A model generated the notes under the pieces. That model was not told the origin of the DNA, ran no database searches, and saw only the letters and a list, made by a program, of their open reading frames with translations. Position numbers and translations under genes: made by a program. Source: Natranaerobius trueperi (GTDB lineage Bacteria > Bacillota > Natranaerobiia > Natranaerobiales > Natranaerobiaceae). Taken from it: a stretch of 64,000 nucleotides of DNA. Of this stretch, positions 27,001 through 36,226 are shown piece by piece (position 1 is the first letter of the stretch; every line of letters starts with the position of its first letter). The stretch lies in the NCBI RefSeq assembly GCF_002216005.1, contig NZ_NIQC01000008.1:1-64000 (forward strand). The letters are read 5' to 3'.

Positions 27001-28596
27001 TTGACATCAATAATAATTTATGATGAAGATACAAAAGACCGCACTGGAATCAAATGGTTATTAGAGAATAGTGCTATTGAAATAGATAAAATTGAAGAAG
27101 CAAAAAATTCACATGAACTTATTACTAAGCTTACACGAATGGATGATAATAAGCTGTGCATTATATTTAACCCCTTTACTTTAACAGAAACTGAACTAAC
27201 CCATATATCAAATACAAAAATTAAAAACAATTATATAAAATTAATTGCAATTTCACAACTAGAAGGTATTGAAGATTTTAAAAAAATTCTCCATTTAGAG
27301 CTATTTGACCATATAAAAAAACCACCTGATCCTAATCAAGTTTTAACTAGTATTTCTTCTGCCTTTCATAAGCTCGACAAACAAATAAAGTTTAAAAAAT
27401 CAAAAGAAGTTTTCTTAATAAACTACCATACTTCCTTTGACTTTGTCTATAATCTCATATTTTCGAATTTTAACAGTATAAAACAAATTTATGAATACGC
27501 ACAGGCTTTAGGATTTCAGTTACTTCCTAATTTAGCAATAGTAGCTGACATAGACAATTTCTATTATAAAACTAAAAATACTAGTGAACAGTTTAAATTT
27601 AAATTCAGAAATAAAATTTTTCATCAAGTTGAAAAAATAATTGCACCCTACAAAGGAAGTGCTGCTGCACCTCTTGGAAAAGAAAAAATAGTGATTTTAA
27701 CATCACTTCCAGTCTGTAAAGATAATGAGGAATTTAGTGTTAATTGTCTCACCTTAACAGAAAAGCTCCAAAAAAGAATCGCTCAAAATACAGACTGTAC
27801 CTTGACAATTGGAGTAGGAAAACAACAGGATACAAGAAACTTGCATTTATCATATCAAGAAGCAGTTTCTGCATCTGAACATAAATTCTTTAAGGGAAAT
27901 AATCAAGTACTCTTTTATCATCAAGAGACCCCATTGTCAAAAACCCTTCCTTATCAAGACTACGAGTTAGAAACAATAGTATTAGATAAAATTAAACTTG
28001 GCGATCTCAGTGAAGCCTTAAATGCCTTTGAACATCTGTTCGGAAAATGTTTTTACTCAGTTAACACAAAACCTTGGCTTCTTAAAATTAAAACAATCCA
28101 ATTCATAACTACAATTATGAGGGTTGCAGCAGAAAAAGGGGTAGATTCCGAAATAGTCTTCAATTTTAACGCTAAATGGACGTACGATATTATAGAAAGT
28201 GATTACATCAGTGATTTGAAAATTATAATTGAAAAGGCTATAGAAGATGCAATCAATTATGTTTCACAAGGTAAAAACCAACAAAATAGTCGAGTGATCA
28301 AACGAGCATGTAAATACATCGATTATAATTATAATAAAAATATTTCTCTAAACGATATAGCAGAGGTAGTTTGTTTAAACCCCTATTATATTAGCCATAT
28401 ATTTAAAAAAGAGATCGGAATATCTTTTATCGAGTATTTAACTTACAAACGTATGCAAAAAGCCAAATATTTACTTTTAGATACAAATGAAACTATCTCA
28501 GAAATTGCTATAAGAGTTGGATATTCTGACCCAAACTATTTTAGTAGAGTTTTCAAAAAATACTTTGGTTCCCCACCTAGCAATTTTCGCAAGTAA
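27001..28596 (+). CDS. AraC-type regulator with degenerate receiver domain
   Basis: A 531-residue cytoplasmic regulator. Residues 1-120 look like a CheY-type receiver, but where the phosphoryl-acceptor aspartate is expected the sequence reads I-I-F-N-P-F with Asn57, so normal phosphorylation is unlikely. The middle (about 150-400) resembles the GGDEF-like/CdaR-like region seen in YesN-type regulators, with V-A-D-I-D-N-F near 181-187. The last 100 residues are a typical AraC double helix-turn-helix: N-I-S-L-N-D-I-A-E-V-V, then Y-Y-I-S-H-I-F-K-K-E and G-Y-S-D-P-N-Y-F-S-R-V-F-K-K. TTG start behind GAGGGGGGG. Its place beside the urocanase operon suggests it controls that operon. No histidine kinase gene is present. 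Confidence 0.88.
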   Translation: MTSIIIYDEDTKDRTGIKWLLENSAIEIDKIEEAKNSHELITKLTRMDDNKLCIIFNPFTLTETELTHISNTKIKNNYIKLIAISQLEGIEDFKKILHLELFDHIKKPPDPNQVLTSISSAFHKLDKQIKFKKSKEVFLINYHTSFDFVYNLIFSNFNSIKQIYEYAQALGFQLLPNLAIVADIDNFYYKTKNTSEQFKFKFRNKIFHQVEKIIAPYKGSAAAPLGKEKIVILTSLPVCKDNEEFSVNCLTLTEKLQKRIAQNTDCTLTIGVGKQQDTRNLHLSYQEAVSASEHKFFKGNNQVLFYHQETPLSKTLPYQDYELETIVLDKIKLGDLSEALNAFEHLFGKCFYSVNTKPWLLKIKTIQFITTIMRVAAEKGVDSEIVFNFNAKWTYDIIESDYISDLKIIIEKAIEDAINYVSQGKNQQNSRVIKRACKYIDYNYNKNISLNDIAEVVCLNPYYISHIFKKEIGISFIEYLTYKRMQKAKYLLLDTNETISEIAIRVGYSDPNYFSRVFKKYFGSPPSNFRK

Positions 28597-28605
28597 ACAC
28601 TAAAA

Positions 28606-28631
28606 AAAACAGGACAACAATGTCCTGTTTT
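28606..28631. terminator. Bidirectional terminator between the AraC-type gene and msrA
   Basis: A perfect 11-bp stem (28606-28616 with 28621-28631) and 4-base loop, with A-runs and T-runs outside both arms. Its right arm overlaps the last codon of msrA. Confidence 0.9.
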
Positions 28632-29259
28632 AACCCCTTAAATATTTTTGACCTCTTTCAGATAGACCAAGTAAAGGAAGGTCTTTTAAAAGGTCATTCT
28701 CACTCCCATATCCTGCTAAATATCCGTTAATTCTTGCTGCAGCTGTTGAATCTACAAGTTCTCTAAAACTATTGTAAAAGTTCTTTAATTCATCCATAAG
28801 TTCTGGATACTTTTGTAAATAAAACTTTTGATGAAAATCTTCTCCTCGAAAAAACTTAGAATAAGATTGTATTTCTGTATACAATCTAGTTGATAATTTG
28901 TCTTCTTTGTCCTTTTTCGTTTCTAATATTTGTTCTCGTTGTTTTTCATTATGATACAAGATAATAGACATGTATTGTTTAGGACAAGATTTAACCGTTG
29001 GATGGTGACTTTCCCAAAAGATATTTAACAATTCTTTATATGAAATTTGATTTGGATCAAAATCTAACTCCACTGTCTCAGTGTGATCACCTAGACTATG
29101 ATACGTAGGATTATCTTTTTCTCCTCCTGCATATCCCACTCTAGTTCTAATTACACCAGTAAGTTGCCCAAACTGAGCATCTGGTCCCCAAAATCAACCA
29201 AGCCCAAAGGTAGCAGTCTCTGTTTTACAAGGATTATATTGATCTATCTTTGGCTTCAT
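28630..29259 (-). CDS. msrA: Peptide-methionine (S)-S-oxide reductase MsrA, selenoprotein
   Basis: Repairs methionine-S-sulfoxide in the cytoplasm. From an ATG at 29259 (GGAGGT 7 bases upstream) the frame reads through M-K-P-K-I-D-Q to A-T-F-G-L-G, then TGA (29194-29196), then F-W-G-P-D-A-Q-F-G and T-R-V-G-Y-A-G-G. In MsrA the motif is G-C-F-W, so the TGA sits exactly at the catalytic cysteine. Codon 22 is best read as selenocysteine, giving 209 residues. The rest is intact, including the G-D-H-T-E-T-V-E and F-D-P-N-Q-I segments, with no other stop or shift. A bSECIS-like hairpin follows the TGA. Ordinary gene calling would start it after the TGA, leaving a 169-residue protein without its active site. 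It lies 63 bases after accDA. Confidence 0.88.
29155..29185 (-). promoter_or_regulatory. Bacterial SECIS-like hairpin in msrA
   Basis: On the minus strand, 8 bases after the TGA, ACCAG (29185-29181) pairs with CTGGT (29159-29155). Inside it TGCTC (29179-29175) pairs with GGGCA (29169-29165), leaving the 5-base apical loop AGTTT. The distance and the G-U in the loop suit recognition by SelB. It lies inside the coding frame, as bacterial SECIS elements must. Confidence 0.7.
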
Positions 29260-29322
29260 ATTAGATACCTCCAACTAAATACGATTTACTATTAGTATTG
29301 TAGCCAAGTTCTATATCTAATA

Positions 29323-31083
29323 CTAATTATTTGATACTTCTTTCTCAGTTACTTTTTCAAAAAATCTACCGATATTTCTAAACTTAGTGTATCTGTTTTC
29401 TAGTAATTCACCGGTTTTCTTTTGAGATAGATCATCAAGGGCTTTTAAAAGATCAGTTTTAATAATTTTAGACATAGCTTGTACATCTTTACTAGCATCT
29501 TGATAAGGTTCTTCTAAAACTTCATCAATTATTTTTAGTTCCTTTAAGTCTTGTGCGGTAATCTTCATCATATCTGCTGCTTCTTTTGCTTTTGAGGAAT
29601 CTTTCCATAATATACTAGCAAAGCCTTCTGGTGATAGTATGGAGTAAACAGAGTTCTCTAACATCCATATTTCATCAGCTACTGTTAAGGCTAGTGCACC
29701 TCCACTACCACCTTCACCAATAACTATTGAGATAACCGGTACATTTAAAGAAGACATTTCATAGAGGTTTTGTGCTATTGCTTCACCTTGTCCTCTTTCT
29801 TCTGCACCTTTACCACAACCTGCACCTGAGGTATCTACAAAGTTTATAATCGGCCTATTAAACTTCTCTGCTTGTTTCATAAGTCTAAGTGCTTTTCTAT
29901 AACCTTCAGGGTTAGGCATACCAAAGTTTCTATCAATATTTTCTTGTAAGTCTCTACCTTTTTGCTGACCTATAACAGTTACAGGTAAATCATTTAAAAA
30001 GGCCAACCCACCGACTATACTAGCATCATCAGCAAAATATCTGTCTCCATGAAACTCTATAAATCCTTCAAAAATATTATTTATATACTCTAAAGAAGTA
30101 GGTCTTTCTTTTTTTCTCACTAACTTCACTTTATCATAAGGGGGTAGTTGTTCACTTTGTTCTATTCTCTCTACACTTGTTTTTTCAAAGGAGGTATCAC
30201 TACTATCTACCACTCTTAAAGATGGGTTGTTTAATTTGTGCAATTCTAAAATATGACTAAGTTTACTTTTCATATTGTTTCGATGTATTATTTTATCAAT
30301 AAACCCATGGTCTAATAAAAACTCAGCCCTTTGAAATCCTTCAGGTAACTTTTCTCTAGTAGTTTGTTCTATAACTCTTTTTCCTGCAAAGCCTATCAGT
30401 GCATTAGGCTCTGATAAAGTTATATCACCTAACATGGCAAAGCTTGCAGTAACACCACCAGTTGTAGGATCTGTAAGTACTACTATATAAGGTAGTCCCT
30501 TTTCTTTTAGTTTATTAATAGCAGCACTGGTTTTTGCCATTTGCATTAATGAGTAGATACCTTCCTGCATCCTCGCTCCACCTGATGCTGTAAACAAAAT
30601 AACAGGTAAGTTTTCTTCTATTCCTTTTTCTATAGCCCTTGTTACTTTTTCACCTACAACAGAACCCATGCTACCCATTAAAAACCTACTATCCATAACA
30701 CCTACTATCGCTTGTTTATTATTAATTTTACCAATTCCTGTGACAATAGCTTCATTCAGTTCAGTCTTTTTTTGTAGTTTTTCTATTTTTTCACTATAGC
30801 CGTGAAAATCCAATGGGTTTTCAGAAAAGATATCTTTATCTAACTCGAACCAAGTATCTTCATCTATTATTTGTTTTATCCGCTCTTTAGCACTTAGCCT
30901 AAAGTGATGGCCACACTCATGACAAACATAATGGTTTTCTTTTAAGTCATTTACATATATGATTGACTTACAGTCATCACATTTTTCCCATAATCCGACT
31001 GGAATGTGTGGTTTAGTAGGCTTTGTACTAGTTTCTGAGTTCAGGGTTATATTGTTCGTTTTTTTAAATAGTCCATTAAACAC
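29323..31083 (-). CDS. accDA: Acetyl-CoA carboxylase carboxyltransferase, fused beta-alpha subunits
   Basis: Transfers the carboxyl group from biotin to acetyl-CoA, forming malonyl-CoA for fatty-acid synthesis. One 586-residue chain holds AccD first, with the zinc ribbon Cys35/38/54/57 and the [11 protein letters not shown] crotonase-fold segment. AccA follows from about residue 320, with [11 protein letters not shown] and [10 protein letters not shown]. In most Bacillota these are two genes. The frame is continuous with no stop at the junction, so the fusion looks real. GTG start with AAGGGG upstream. It follows accC by 23 bases in a fabT-accB-accC-accDA operon. Confidence 0.95.
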   Translation of the reverse strand: MFNGLFKKTNNITLNSETSTKPTKPHIPVGLWEKCDDCKSIIYVNDLKENHYVCHECGHHFRLSAKERIKQIIDEDTWFELDKDIFSENPLDFHGYSEKIEKLQKKTELNEAIVTGIGKINNKQAIVGVMDSRFLMGSMGSVVGEKVTRAIEKGIEENLPVILFTASGGARMQEGIYSLMQMAKTSAAINKLKEKGLPYIVVLTDPTTGGVTASFAMLGDITLSEPNALIGFAGKRVIEQTTREKLPEGFQRAEFLLDHGFIDKIIHRNNMKSKLSHILELHKLNNPSLRVVDSSDTSFEKTSVERIEQSEQLPPYDKVKLVRKKERPTSLEYINNIFEGFIEFHGDRYFADDASIVGGLAFLNDLPVTVIGQQKGRDLQENIDRNFGMPNPEGYRKALRLMKQAEKFNRPIINFVDTSGAGCGKGAEERGQGEAIAQNLYEMSSLNVPVISIVIGEGGSGGALALTVADEIWMLENSVYSILSPEGFASILWKDSSKAKEAADMMKITAQDLKELKIIDEVLEEPYQDASKDVQAMSKIIKTDLLKALDDLSQKKTGELLENRYTKFRNIGRFFEKVTEKEVSNN

Positions 31084-31106
31084 ATGACCATCCCCTTGTT
31101 TTTAGA

Positions 31107-32444
31107 TTAAAAGGATTGATTATTAATAAAGTTAGTATCATAAGATCCTTTTACAAAATCATCATTATTTAAAATATCTAAGTGAAAATCAATATTATTT
31201 TTTACTCCTAATATAACAAACTCTCCTAAAGCTCTTTTCATTCTATTAATAGCTTCTTCTCTATCTTTACCATGGACTATTAGCTTTGCAATCATAGAAT
31301 CATAATTTGATGGTATTGTATATCCATCATAAAGAAGAGAATCTACCCTTACCCCTAAACCATTAGGGATAAAAAGTCCTGATACCTTACCCGGACAAGG
31401 CATAAAACTTTCCTGTGGATCTTCAGCATTGATCCTACATTCTATGGAATGTCCCTTTAATACTATATCGTCTTGAGTTTTCTCTAACCTTTTTCCTGCT
31501 GCAATTTTTATTTGTTCTTTAATTAAATCCATACCTACTATCTCTTCTGTAACCGGATGTTCAACTTGAATCCTAGTATTCATCTCCATGAAATAAAAAT
31601 TATTATGTTTATCTAATAAAAATTCAATTGTTCCCGCATTTTCATATCCAACATATTTAGCTGCCCTCACAGCAGCTTGTCCCATTTTTTCTCTTAGTTC
31701 TTCAGTCATCACAGGACACGGGGCTTCTTCTACAACTTTTTGATTTCTTCGTTGAATAGAACAATCTCTTTCACCTAAATACAAGACCTCACCGTATTTA
31801 TCAGCAAGAATTTGTACTTCTACATGTCTCGGATTTTCTAAATACTTTTCCATATAGAGTGTGTCATCACCAAAAAAAGCTTTCGCTTCTTTTTTAGCTG
31901 TACTAAAAGCATTTAAAAGTTCATCTTTATTTCTAACAATTCGTATACCTCTACCTCCACCACCGGAGGCAGCTTTAATCATCACTGGGTACCCAAGTTC
32001 TTCAACCATTTCTCTAGCGTCTTGTTCATTATTTAATGGTTTTTTAGTACCCGGAATAACTGGAACATTAGCTTGTTGCATCAATTCCCTTGCATTAGAC
32101 TTATTACCCATCTTATCAATTACTTCTGCACTAGGACCTATAAATGTAATATTACATTTTCTACAGATTTCAGCGAAACGACTATTTTCTGATAAAAAAC
32201 CAAATCCAGGATGGATAGCTTCAGAACTAGTAAGTTCTGCAGCACTTAGTATCCTACTAATATTTGTATAACAGTTATCTGTTTCTGTACCAATACAAAT
32301 AGATTCATCTGCCATTTGAACATGTAGAGCTTCTTTATCTACAGTAGAATAAACTGCTACTGTTTCAATTCCCATTTCTCTACAAGCCCTAATTATTCTA
32401 ACGGCAATTTCACCTCTATTAGCTATTAAAATCTTTTTAAACAT
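31107..32444 (-). CDS. accC: Acetyl-CoA carboxylase, biotin carboxylase subunit
   Basis: ATP-dependent carboxylation of the biotin on AccB. The 445-residue protein shows the full ATP-grasp pattern: M-F-K-K-I-L-I-A-N-R-G-E-I-A-V-R at the start, the glycine-rich A-A-S-G-G-G-G-R-G-I-R loop, R-D-C-S-I-Q-R-R-N-Q-K and E-M-N-T-R-I-Q-V-E-H. The third of three early ATG codons is chosen because AAAGGA lies 8 bases upstream and because family members start M-F/L-x-K-I-L-I-A-N-R. The gene sits 23 bases after accB and 23 before accDA. Confidence 0.96.
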   Translation of the reverse strand: MFKKILIANRGEIAVRIIRACREMGIETVAVYSTVDKEALHVQMADESICIGTETDNCYTNISRILSAAELTSSEAIHPGFGFLSENSRFAEICRKCNITFIGPSAEVIDKMGNKSNARELMQQANVPVIPGTKKPLNNEQDAREMVEELGYPVMIKAASGGGGRGIRIVRNKDELLNAFSTAKKEAKAFFGDDTLYMEKYLENPRHVEVQILADKYGEVLYLGERDCSIQRRNQKVVEEAPCPVMTEELREKMGQAAVRAAKYVGYENAGTIEFLLDKHNNFYFMEMNTRIQVEHPVTEEIVGMDLIKEQIKIAAGKRLEKTQDDIVLKGHSIECRINAEDPQESFMPCPGKVSGLFIPNGLGVRVDSLLYDGYTIPSNYDSMIAKLIVHGKDREEAINRMKRALGEFVILGVKNNIDFHLDILNNDDFVKGSYDTNFINNQSF

Positions 32445-32467
32445 ATTCATCATCCTTTACTACAATA

Positions 32468-32899
32468 TTAACTAGTTTTAATTTTAAATAGCTCCTGTCC
32501 ATATTCTACACTATCATCATTCGCACACAGTATTTCTACAACTTCACCACTAACTTCACTTTCTATTTCATTCATAATTTTCATAGCCTCTACAATACAA
32601 AGAACATCACCTTTTTCTACTTTACTCCCTACTTTTACATAGTCTTCTTTATCAGGAGAAGGTGCTGAATAAAATGTCCCTACTATAGGTGCTGTAACTA
32701 TTTCAATATCATCATCGTCTAAATTAACTTCCTTTGTTTCAACATCTGTTTTTTCTAGACTAGGTTTTTCTTTTGTAACACTCACATCATTATTTTGTTT
32801 TTCCATTTCTATCACAACGTTATTTTCTTCTATTTTCAATTTTGTAAGATCTGAATCATTCATTTCCTTCATTAATTTAATAATCTCTTTGTAATCCAT
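32468..32899 (-). CDS. accB: Biotin carboxyl carrier protein
   Basis: Carries biotin between AccC and AccDA. The 143-residue protein has an N-terminal helix, a charged E/K/D-rich flexible linker (about residues 30-65) and a C-terminal biotinyl domain, with the biotinylation motif E-A-M-K-I-M-N-E. The modified lysine is residue 107 with the start used here. ATG at 32899 is chosen because GGGAGTG lies just upstream; a GTG five codons earlier would contain that site. Upstream it is separated from the fabT stop by only 14 bases. Confidence 0.94.
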   Translation of the reverse strand: MDYKEIIKLMKEMNDSDLTKLKIEENNVVIEMEKQNNDVSVTKEKPSLEKTDVETKEVNLDDDDIEIVTAPIVGTFYSAPSPDKEDYVKVGSKVEKGDVLCIVEAMKIMNEIESEVSGEVVEILCANDDSVEYGQELFKIKTS

Positions 32900-32913
32900 T
32901 GTTATCACTCCCA

Positions 32914-33354
32914 CTATTTACTTTGTTTGTTTTTAAAAAAGGTATTTAATTTTCTCATAGATTTAATAAGAACTTCCCGTTCTTCTTTAGAGAGCTCTAT
33001 AATAGCTTCTTGAACCATTTCTTTATGAAAAGTTTCATGAATTCTCTTAGCATCTATACCTTTTTTGGTAAGTTTTAAATATACTATTCGTCTATCCTCT
33101 TCAGATCTCGCTCTTTCTACATACCCTTTTTTAACTAGGTGATTTATTGATGTACTTAATGTACCAATAGTAATTCCTAGTTCAGAGGCAACTTGTGACA
33201 TAGTGCGTTTAGACTTTTTCCCAATCTTTTCAATGGTATGAACTTCTGTAATAGATAAATTTTTAAGTCCTTTTGACTGTAAAACCTGCTGCTGGATATT
33301 AAGAATATCATTAAAAGTATCTACTAGTAATTCATTTAAAACACTCTCAGGCAT
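32914..33354 (-). CDS. fabT: MarR-family repressor of fatty-acid genes (FabT-like)
   Basis: Winged-helix DNA-binding repressor, 146 residues. Residues about 50-100 hold the MarR wing and recognition helix: T-M-S-Q-V-A-S-E-L-G-I-T, T-L-S-T-S-I-N-H-L and the D-R-R wing. The gene leads the accBCDA operon, as FabT/FadR-type MarR regulators do in low-GC Gram-positives, where acyl-ACP acts as co-repressor. Two overlapping sites of FabT type lie upstream (33406-33436), so it should repress its own operon. ATG follows GGGGGGATT; a TTG one codon earlier is less likely. The call rests on context and operators as well as on the fold. Confidence 0.87.
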   Translation of the reverse strand: MPESVLNELLVDTFNDILNIQQQVLQSKGLKNLSITEVHTIEKIGKKSKRTMSQVASELGITIGTLSTSINHLVKKGYVERARSEEDRRIVYLKLTKKGIDAKRIHETFHKEMVQEAIIELSKEEREVLIKSMRKLNTFFKNKQSK

Positions 33355-33405
33355 CAAATCCCCCCTGAACCTATTAATAGATAACGTATATCTGAATAAT
33401 CAAAT

Positions 33406-33436
33406 ACTTTGATCATCAAACTTTGACAATCAAAGT
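33406..33436 (-). promoter_or_regulatory. Two overlapping FabT-type operators
   Basis: ACTTTGATCATCAAACT (33406-33422) and ACTTTGACAATCAAAGT (33420-33436) both match the inverted-repeat pattern TTTGAT-N-ATCAAA known for FabT. They share three bases and lie 52-82 bases upstream of the repressor start, probably covering the promoter. Confidence 0.75.
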
Positions 33437-33450
33437 ATATCTCTTTAAAA

Positions 33451-33476
33451 AATAGTTGTCAAATATGACAACTATT
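33451..33476 (-). terminator. Terminator of the resB-ccsA pair
   Basis: A perfect 11-bp stem (33451-33461 with 33466-33476) with a 4-base loop. On the minus strand it is followed by TTTTTT. It separates the cytochrome assembly pair from the fabT-acc operon. Confidence 0.85.
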
Positions 33477-33512
33477 ACTAACCCACTAACCCTATAGATT
33501 AGCTTTAGTTTT

Positions 33513-34361
33513 TTAAACATAACTATGTATACTTGGAAGTAACATATTTACCCCAACATAAGTAAATAACACACACAAGAAACCTATAATTGCAAACCAT
33601 GCTGCTTTACGACCTCTCCAACCTTTCATAATTCTTGCGTGTAAAAAAACAGAATAAACCACCCATGTAATTAGGGACCAAGTCTCTTTCGGGTCCCAAC
33701 CCCAATATCGAGCCCACGCTTGTTCTGCCCAAATGGCTCCTGTAATTATGCAAAGTGTTAGCCCAATAAAACCAAAAGCTACAGCTCTATAGTTAATCAA
33801 ATCTAATACTTCTAAAGATGGAAAAAAAGATTTATTAAATATACTACGCTTATCAAATTTTCTCTCTTTTAAAAGATACATAATTGAAATACCACAAGCA
33901 ACTGCAAAAGCTCCGTATCCTAATATTGCCGTAGCTACATGGACTGATAACCAACCACTTTGTAAAGCTGGCATCGGAGGACTTATATCGCGTGGTAAGG
34001 TTGAAGCATATAAGATCATAAGAAACCCTATTGGAACAACAAAGGCTCCTATTCCTCTATATTTAAAATCATAATACCTTTCAACATATAAATAACTTAA
34101 TACTATCCCCCATGCAAACCAAGTTGCAAATTCGAACTGGTTATGCATGGTTAAGCGATCAGCATTAATTATTCTAATAATAATTGAAAGTGTATGAACA
34201 ATCAAACCTAAGAATGTTATTAATGTTCCATATTTTCCTGCCTTACTTTCTTTATTAACTAATATATAGTTACTAACATATATTAAAGTTGCTACAAAAT
34301 ATAACACAAATGTCATAGAAAACAATGTATCTTCTAATGATCCTAGTTGTTCAGCTGTCAT
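33513..34361 (-). CDS. ccsA: Cytochrome c assembly protein CcsA/ResC
   Basis: Membrane component of the system II cytochrome c maturation complex, which passes haem to apocytochromes on the outer face. The 282-residue protein has about eight hydrophobic helices. It carries the signature W-G-W-D-P-K-E-T-W-S (the tryptophan-rich haem-handling W-W-D domain) and conserved histidines, for example at L-S-V-H-V-A and F-L-H-A-R. ATG at 34361 is chosen because GGTGAT lies 4 bases upstream; a longer start 18 bases earlier has none. The gene overlaps the end of resB by 11 bases, showing tight coupling. Confidence 0.93.
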   Translation of the reverse strand: MTAEQLGSLEDTLFSMTFVLYFVATLIYVSNYILVNKESKAGKYGTLITFLGLIVHTLSIIIRIINADRLTMHNQFEFATWFAWGIVLSYLYVERYYDFKYRGIGAFVVPIGFLMILYASTLPRDISPPMPALQSGWLSVHVATAILGYGAFAVACGISIMYLLKERKFDKRSIFNKSFFPSLEVLDLINYRAVAFGFIGLTLCIITGAIWAEQAWARYWGWDPKETWSLITWVVYSVFLHARIMKGWRGRKAAWFAIIGFLCVLFTYVGVNMLLPSIHSYV

Positions 34362-35709
34362 TTTTATCACCAGCCTCATCTAATTTATTAACTAAGTTAT
34401 TAAATTCATTTTTAATTACCGTTTCGTCTTTAAGACTTTTTCCTCCGACTATAACTTTAGTTCTACTATCTTTTGGTTCTATATAAGCCCAAACTCTACG
34501 AGGATATAGATAAAATGAAAGTCCTAGACCAACTAACATCAAAGCACTACCAAAAAAGAAAATTGGTATACCTGGGTCATGCACTACTCGAAGTCCAGTA
34601 AACCTATCATAATCAGTAAATCCAAGCTTAAAATTATCAAACTCCACTGTTTCACCCGGAGAAGTTAAAAATGTATCTACAGGTTGTTGGTTTTCATAAA
34701 GCGTCCAAACAAAACGTGGATTATTAGGCTCTGGTGAACGATTTCTCGGACCTGCTAACGTTTTAGCATAGTCTGGATAAAAAGACTGTAAGAAAACCAC
34801 TAGGTTTTCATAGGGATGTTCGAATACACCTTGCTCTCGTAAATAAACAGTATCTATAAAATCAGTTTCCTGATTTTCAATTGTAAACTCTGTCTCCCAG
34901 CCATAACTAGATTGATATAAGTTAACACCATCAAATCTTAAAGGATTATTGACATATATTTCATCACTTTTTTGCTCTTCTCCACCTGCTTTAACAGTTA
35001 AATTACTATAATATTGATCTACTGAATAGTCATCACGAAAATCTACTTGAAAATCATCTACTTTAATTGAAAATCCGGCTTTTTCTATGTAAACTTTGTC
35101 ACCTGGTTTTCCAGTGATAAAATCTTCAAAACCAGCTATGTTTCCAAACGCAAATCCAAATATAATTATCACAAAACTTAAATGTGTTAAAAAAGATCCA
35201 AAATACCCTAATCGTCCTTTTTCAGCTAGTATAACCTTTTTGTCATCTTCACTTTTGATAACTTCTGTTCTATATCGTTGTTTTTCAAAATAACTCTTAA
35301 CCTGATTTATAGTTTTAGTTGTGTCATCATTTAAGTCTTTAATAAGAGAGTATTTAAATTTTTTAATATTCTCTTTTGTAATAGTTTTATTAGGTTTAAA
35401 AGCCATCTTATATAGTTTTGGTAACCTATTTAAACTACAGAAAAATATATTAGCACAAAGTGTTGCTACAAGAACAATAAACCACCAAGCTTCAAATACA
35501 TTGTCTAACCCCACCGTTAAAATAATATTAGCTACTACATCACTATACCTTTCTTCATAAACTTGAAAAGGTTTCTCTTGAGGTACAAAAGACCCTAAAC
35601 TTGAAACAATAGCAAACAAAATTAATAAAATTATTCCACACTTCATTGAACTGAAAAACTTAACAATATCATAGTAGATAGTTTCATCCTTCTTATCTTT
35701 ATTTTCCAT
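34351..35709 (-). CDS. resB: Cytochrome c assembly protein ResB/Ccs1
   Basis: Partner of CcsA in system II cytochrome c biogenesis. The 452-residue protein begins with F-F-S-S-M-K-C-G-I-I-L-L and has three hydrophobic helices in the N-terminal half. A large extracytoplasmic domain (about 200-385) and a final helix follow, the standard ResB layout. The thioredoxin-like ResA is not present in this window. ATG at 35709 has GAGGTG upstream; GTG two codons earlier is also possible. Its presence means the organism makes at least one c-type cytochrome. Confidence 0.92.
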   Translation of the reverse strand: MENKDKKDETIYYDIVKFFSSMKCGIILLILFAIVSSLGSFVPQEKPFQVYEERYSDVVANIILTVGLDNVFEAWWFIVLVATLCANIFFCSLNRLPKLYKMAFKPNKTITKENIKKFKYSLIKDLNDDTTKTINQVKSYFEKQRYRTEVIKSEDDKKVILAEKGRLGYFGSFLTHLSFVIIIFGFAFGNIAGFEDFITGKPGDKVYIEKAGFSIKVDDFQVDFRDDYSVDQYYSNLTVKAGGEEQKSDEIYVNNPLRFDGVNLYQSSYGWETEFTIENQETDFIDTVYLREQGVFEHPYENLVVFLQSFYPDYAKTLAGPRNRSPEPNNPRFVWTLYENQQPVDTFLTSPGETVEFDNFKLGFTDYDRFTGLRVVHDPGIPIFFFGSALMLVGLGLSFYLYPRRVWAYIEPKDSRTKVIVGGKSLKDETVIKNEFNNLVNKLDEAGDKNDS

Positions 35710-36226
35710 TACCACACCTCATTTTTAGCTTCTCTACTATCAAGTTTTAACATTTTTTACTTTAATATGCATAAATATACTTTTTCCGGTAAGAAGCTAT
35801 TTTTGAGGCTTATTCCGAGTTATCGTTCCATAACCCTAAAGGCATTTTAATTTAAATACTCAATAGGTTCTTTGCTTGAAAATGAAGAAATGGTCAGTAC
35901 ACATTTCGAAGGATGCATTAGAAGGATATAAGGGGAAACAGAGAATTAGACATTAGAGCTGATGTAAGTTATGTGAATTATTTGAAAGAACTGAATAACA
36001 ACAAAATAAAGTATATTAGAGAGGATAAAAAGGTTTAGTGTCTTATAGAAGACACTGAAGAAGTTAGCAATTGGAATTAACTTGCAAAAGGTGGTAAGAT
36101 GCCAGGATATAGATGAAAAAGAGGTGGGAGAAGACTTTTTCAAATCTCATTAGACTTAGTAAATTGTCTAGACTGTCATAGAAGAACGTATGGGTGATCA
36201 AGTCTTCCACATCACCTATCTTTCAG
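35710..36226. other. Intergenic region without a supported gene
   Basis: Only short broken frames are seen on the plus strand. One contains the text N-C-L-D-C-H, which resembles a haem c attachment site, but the frame is closed by stops on both sides within about 30 codons and no gene can be supported. Confidence 0.5.

Noticed and set aside
36139-36197. Plus-strand text containing C-L-D-C-H, a possible haem c site next to resB/ccsA
   Set aside because: The frame is closed by stops within about 30 codons on both sides, has no ribosome site, and a C-x2-C-H pattern can arise by chance.
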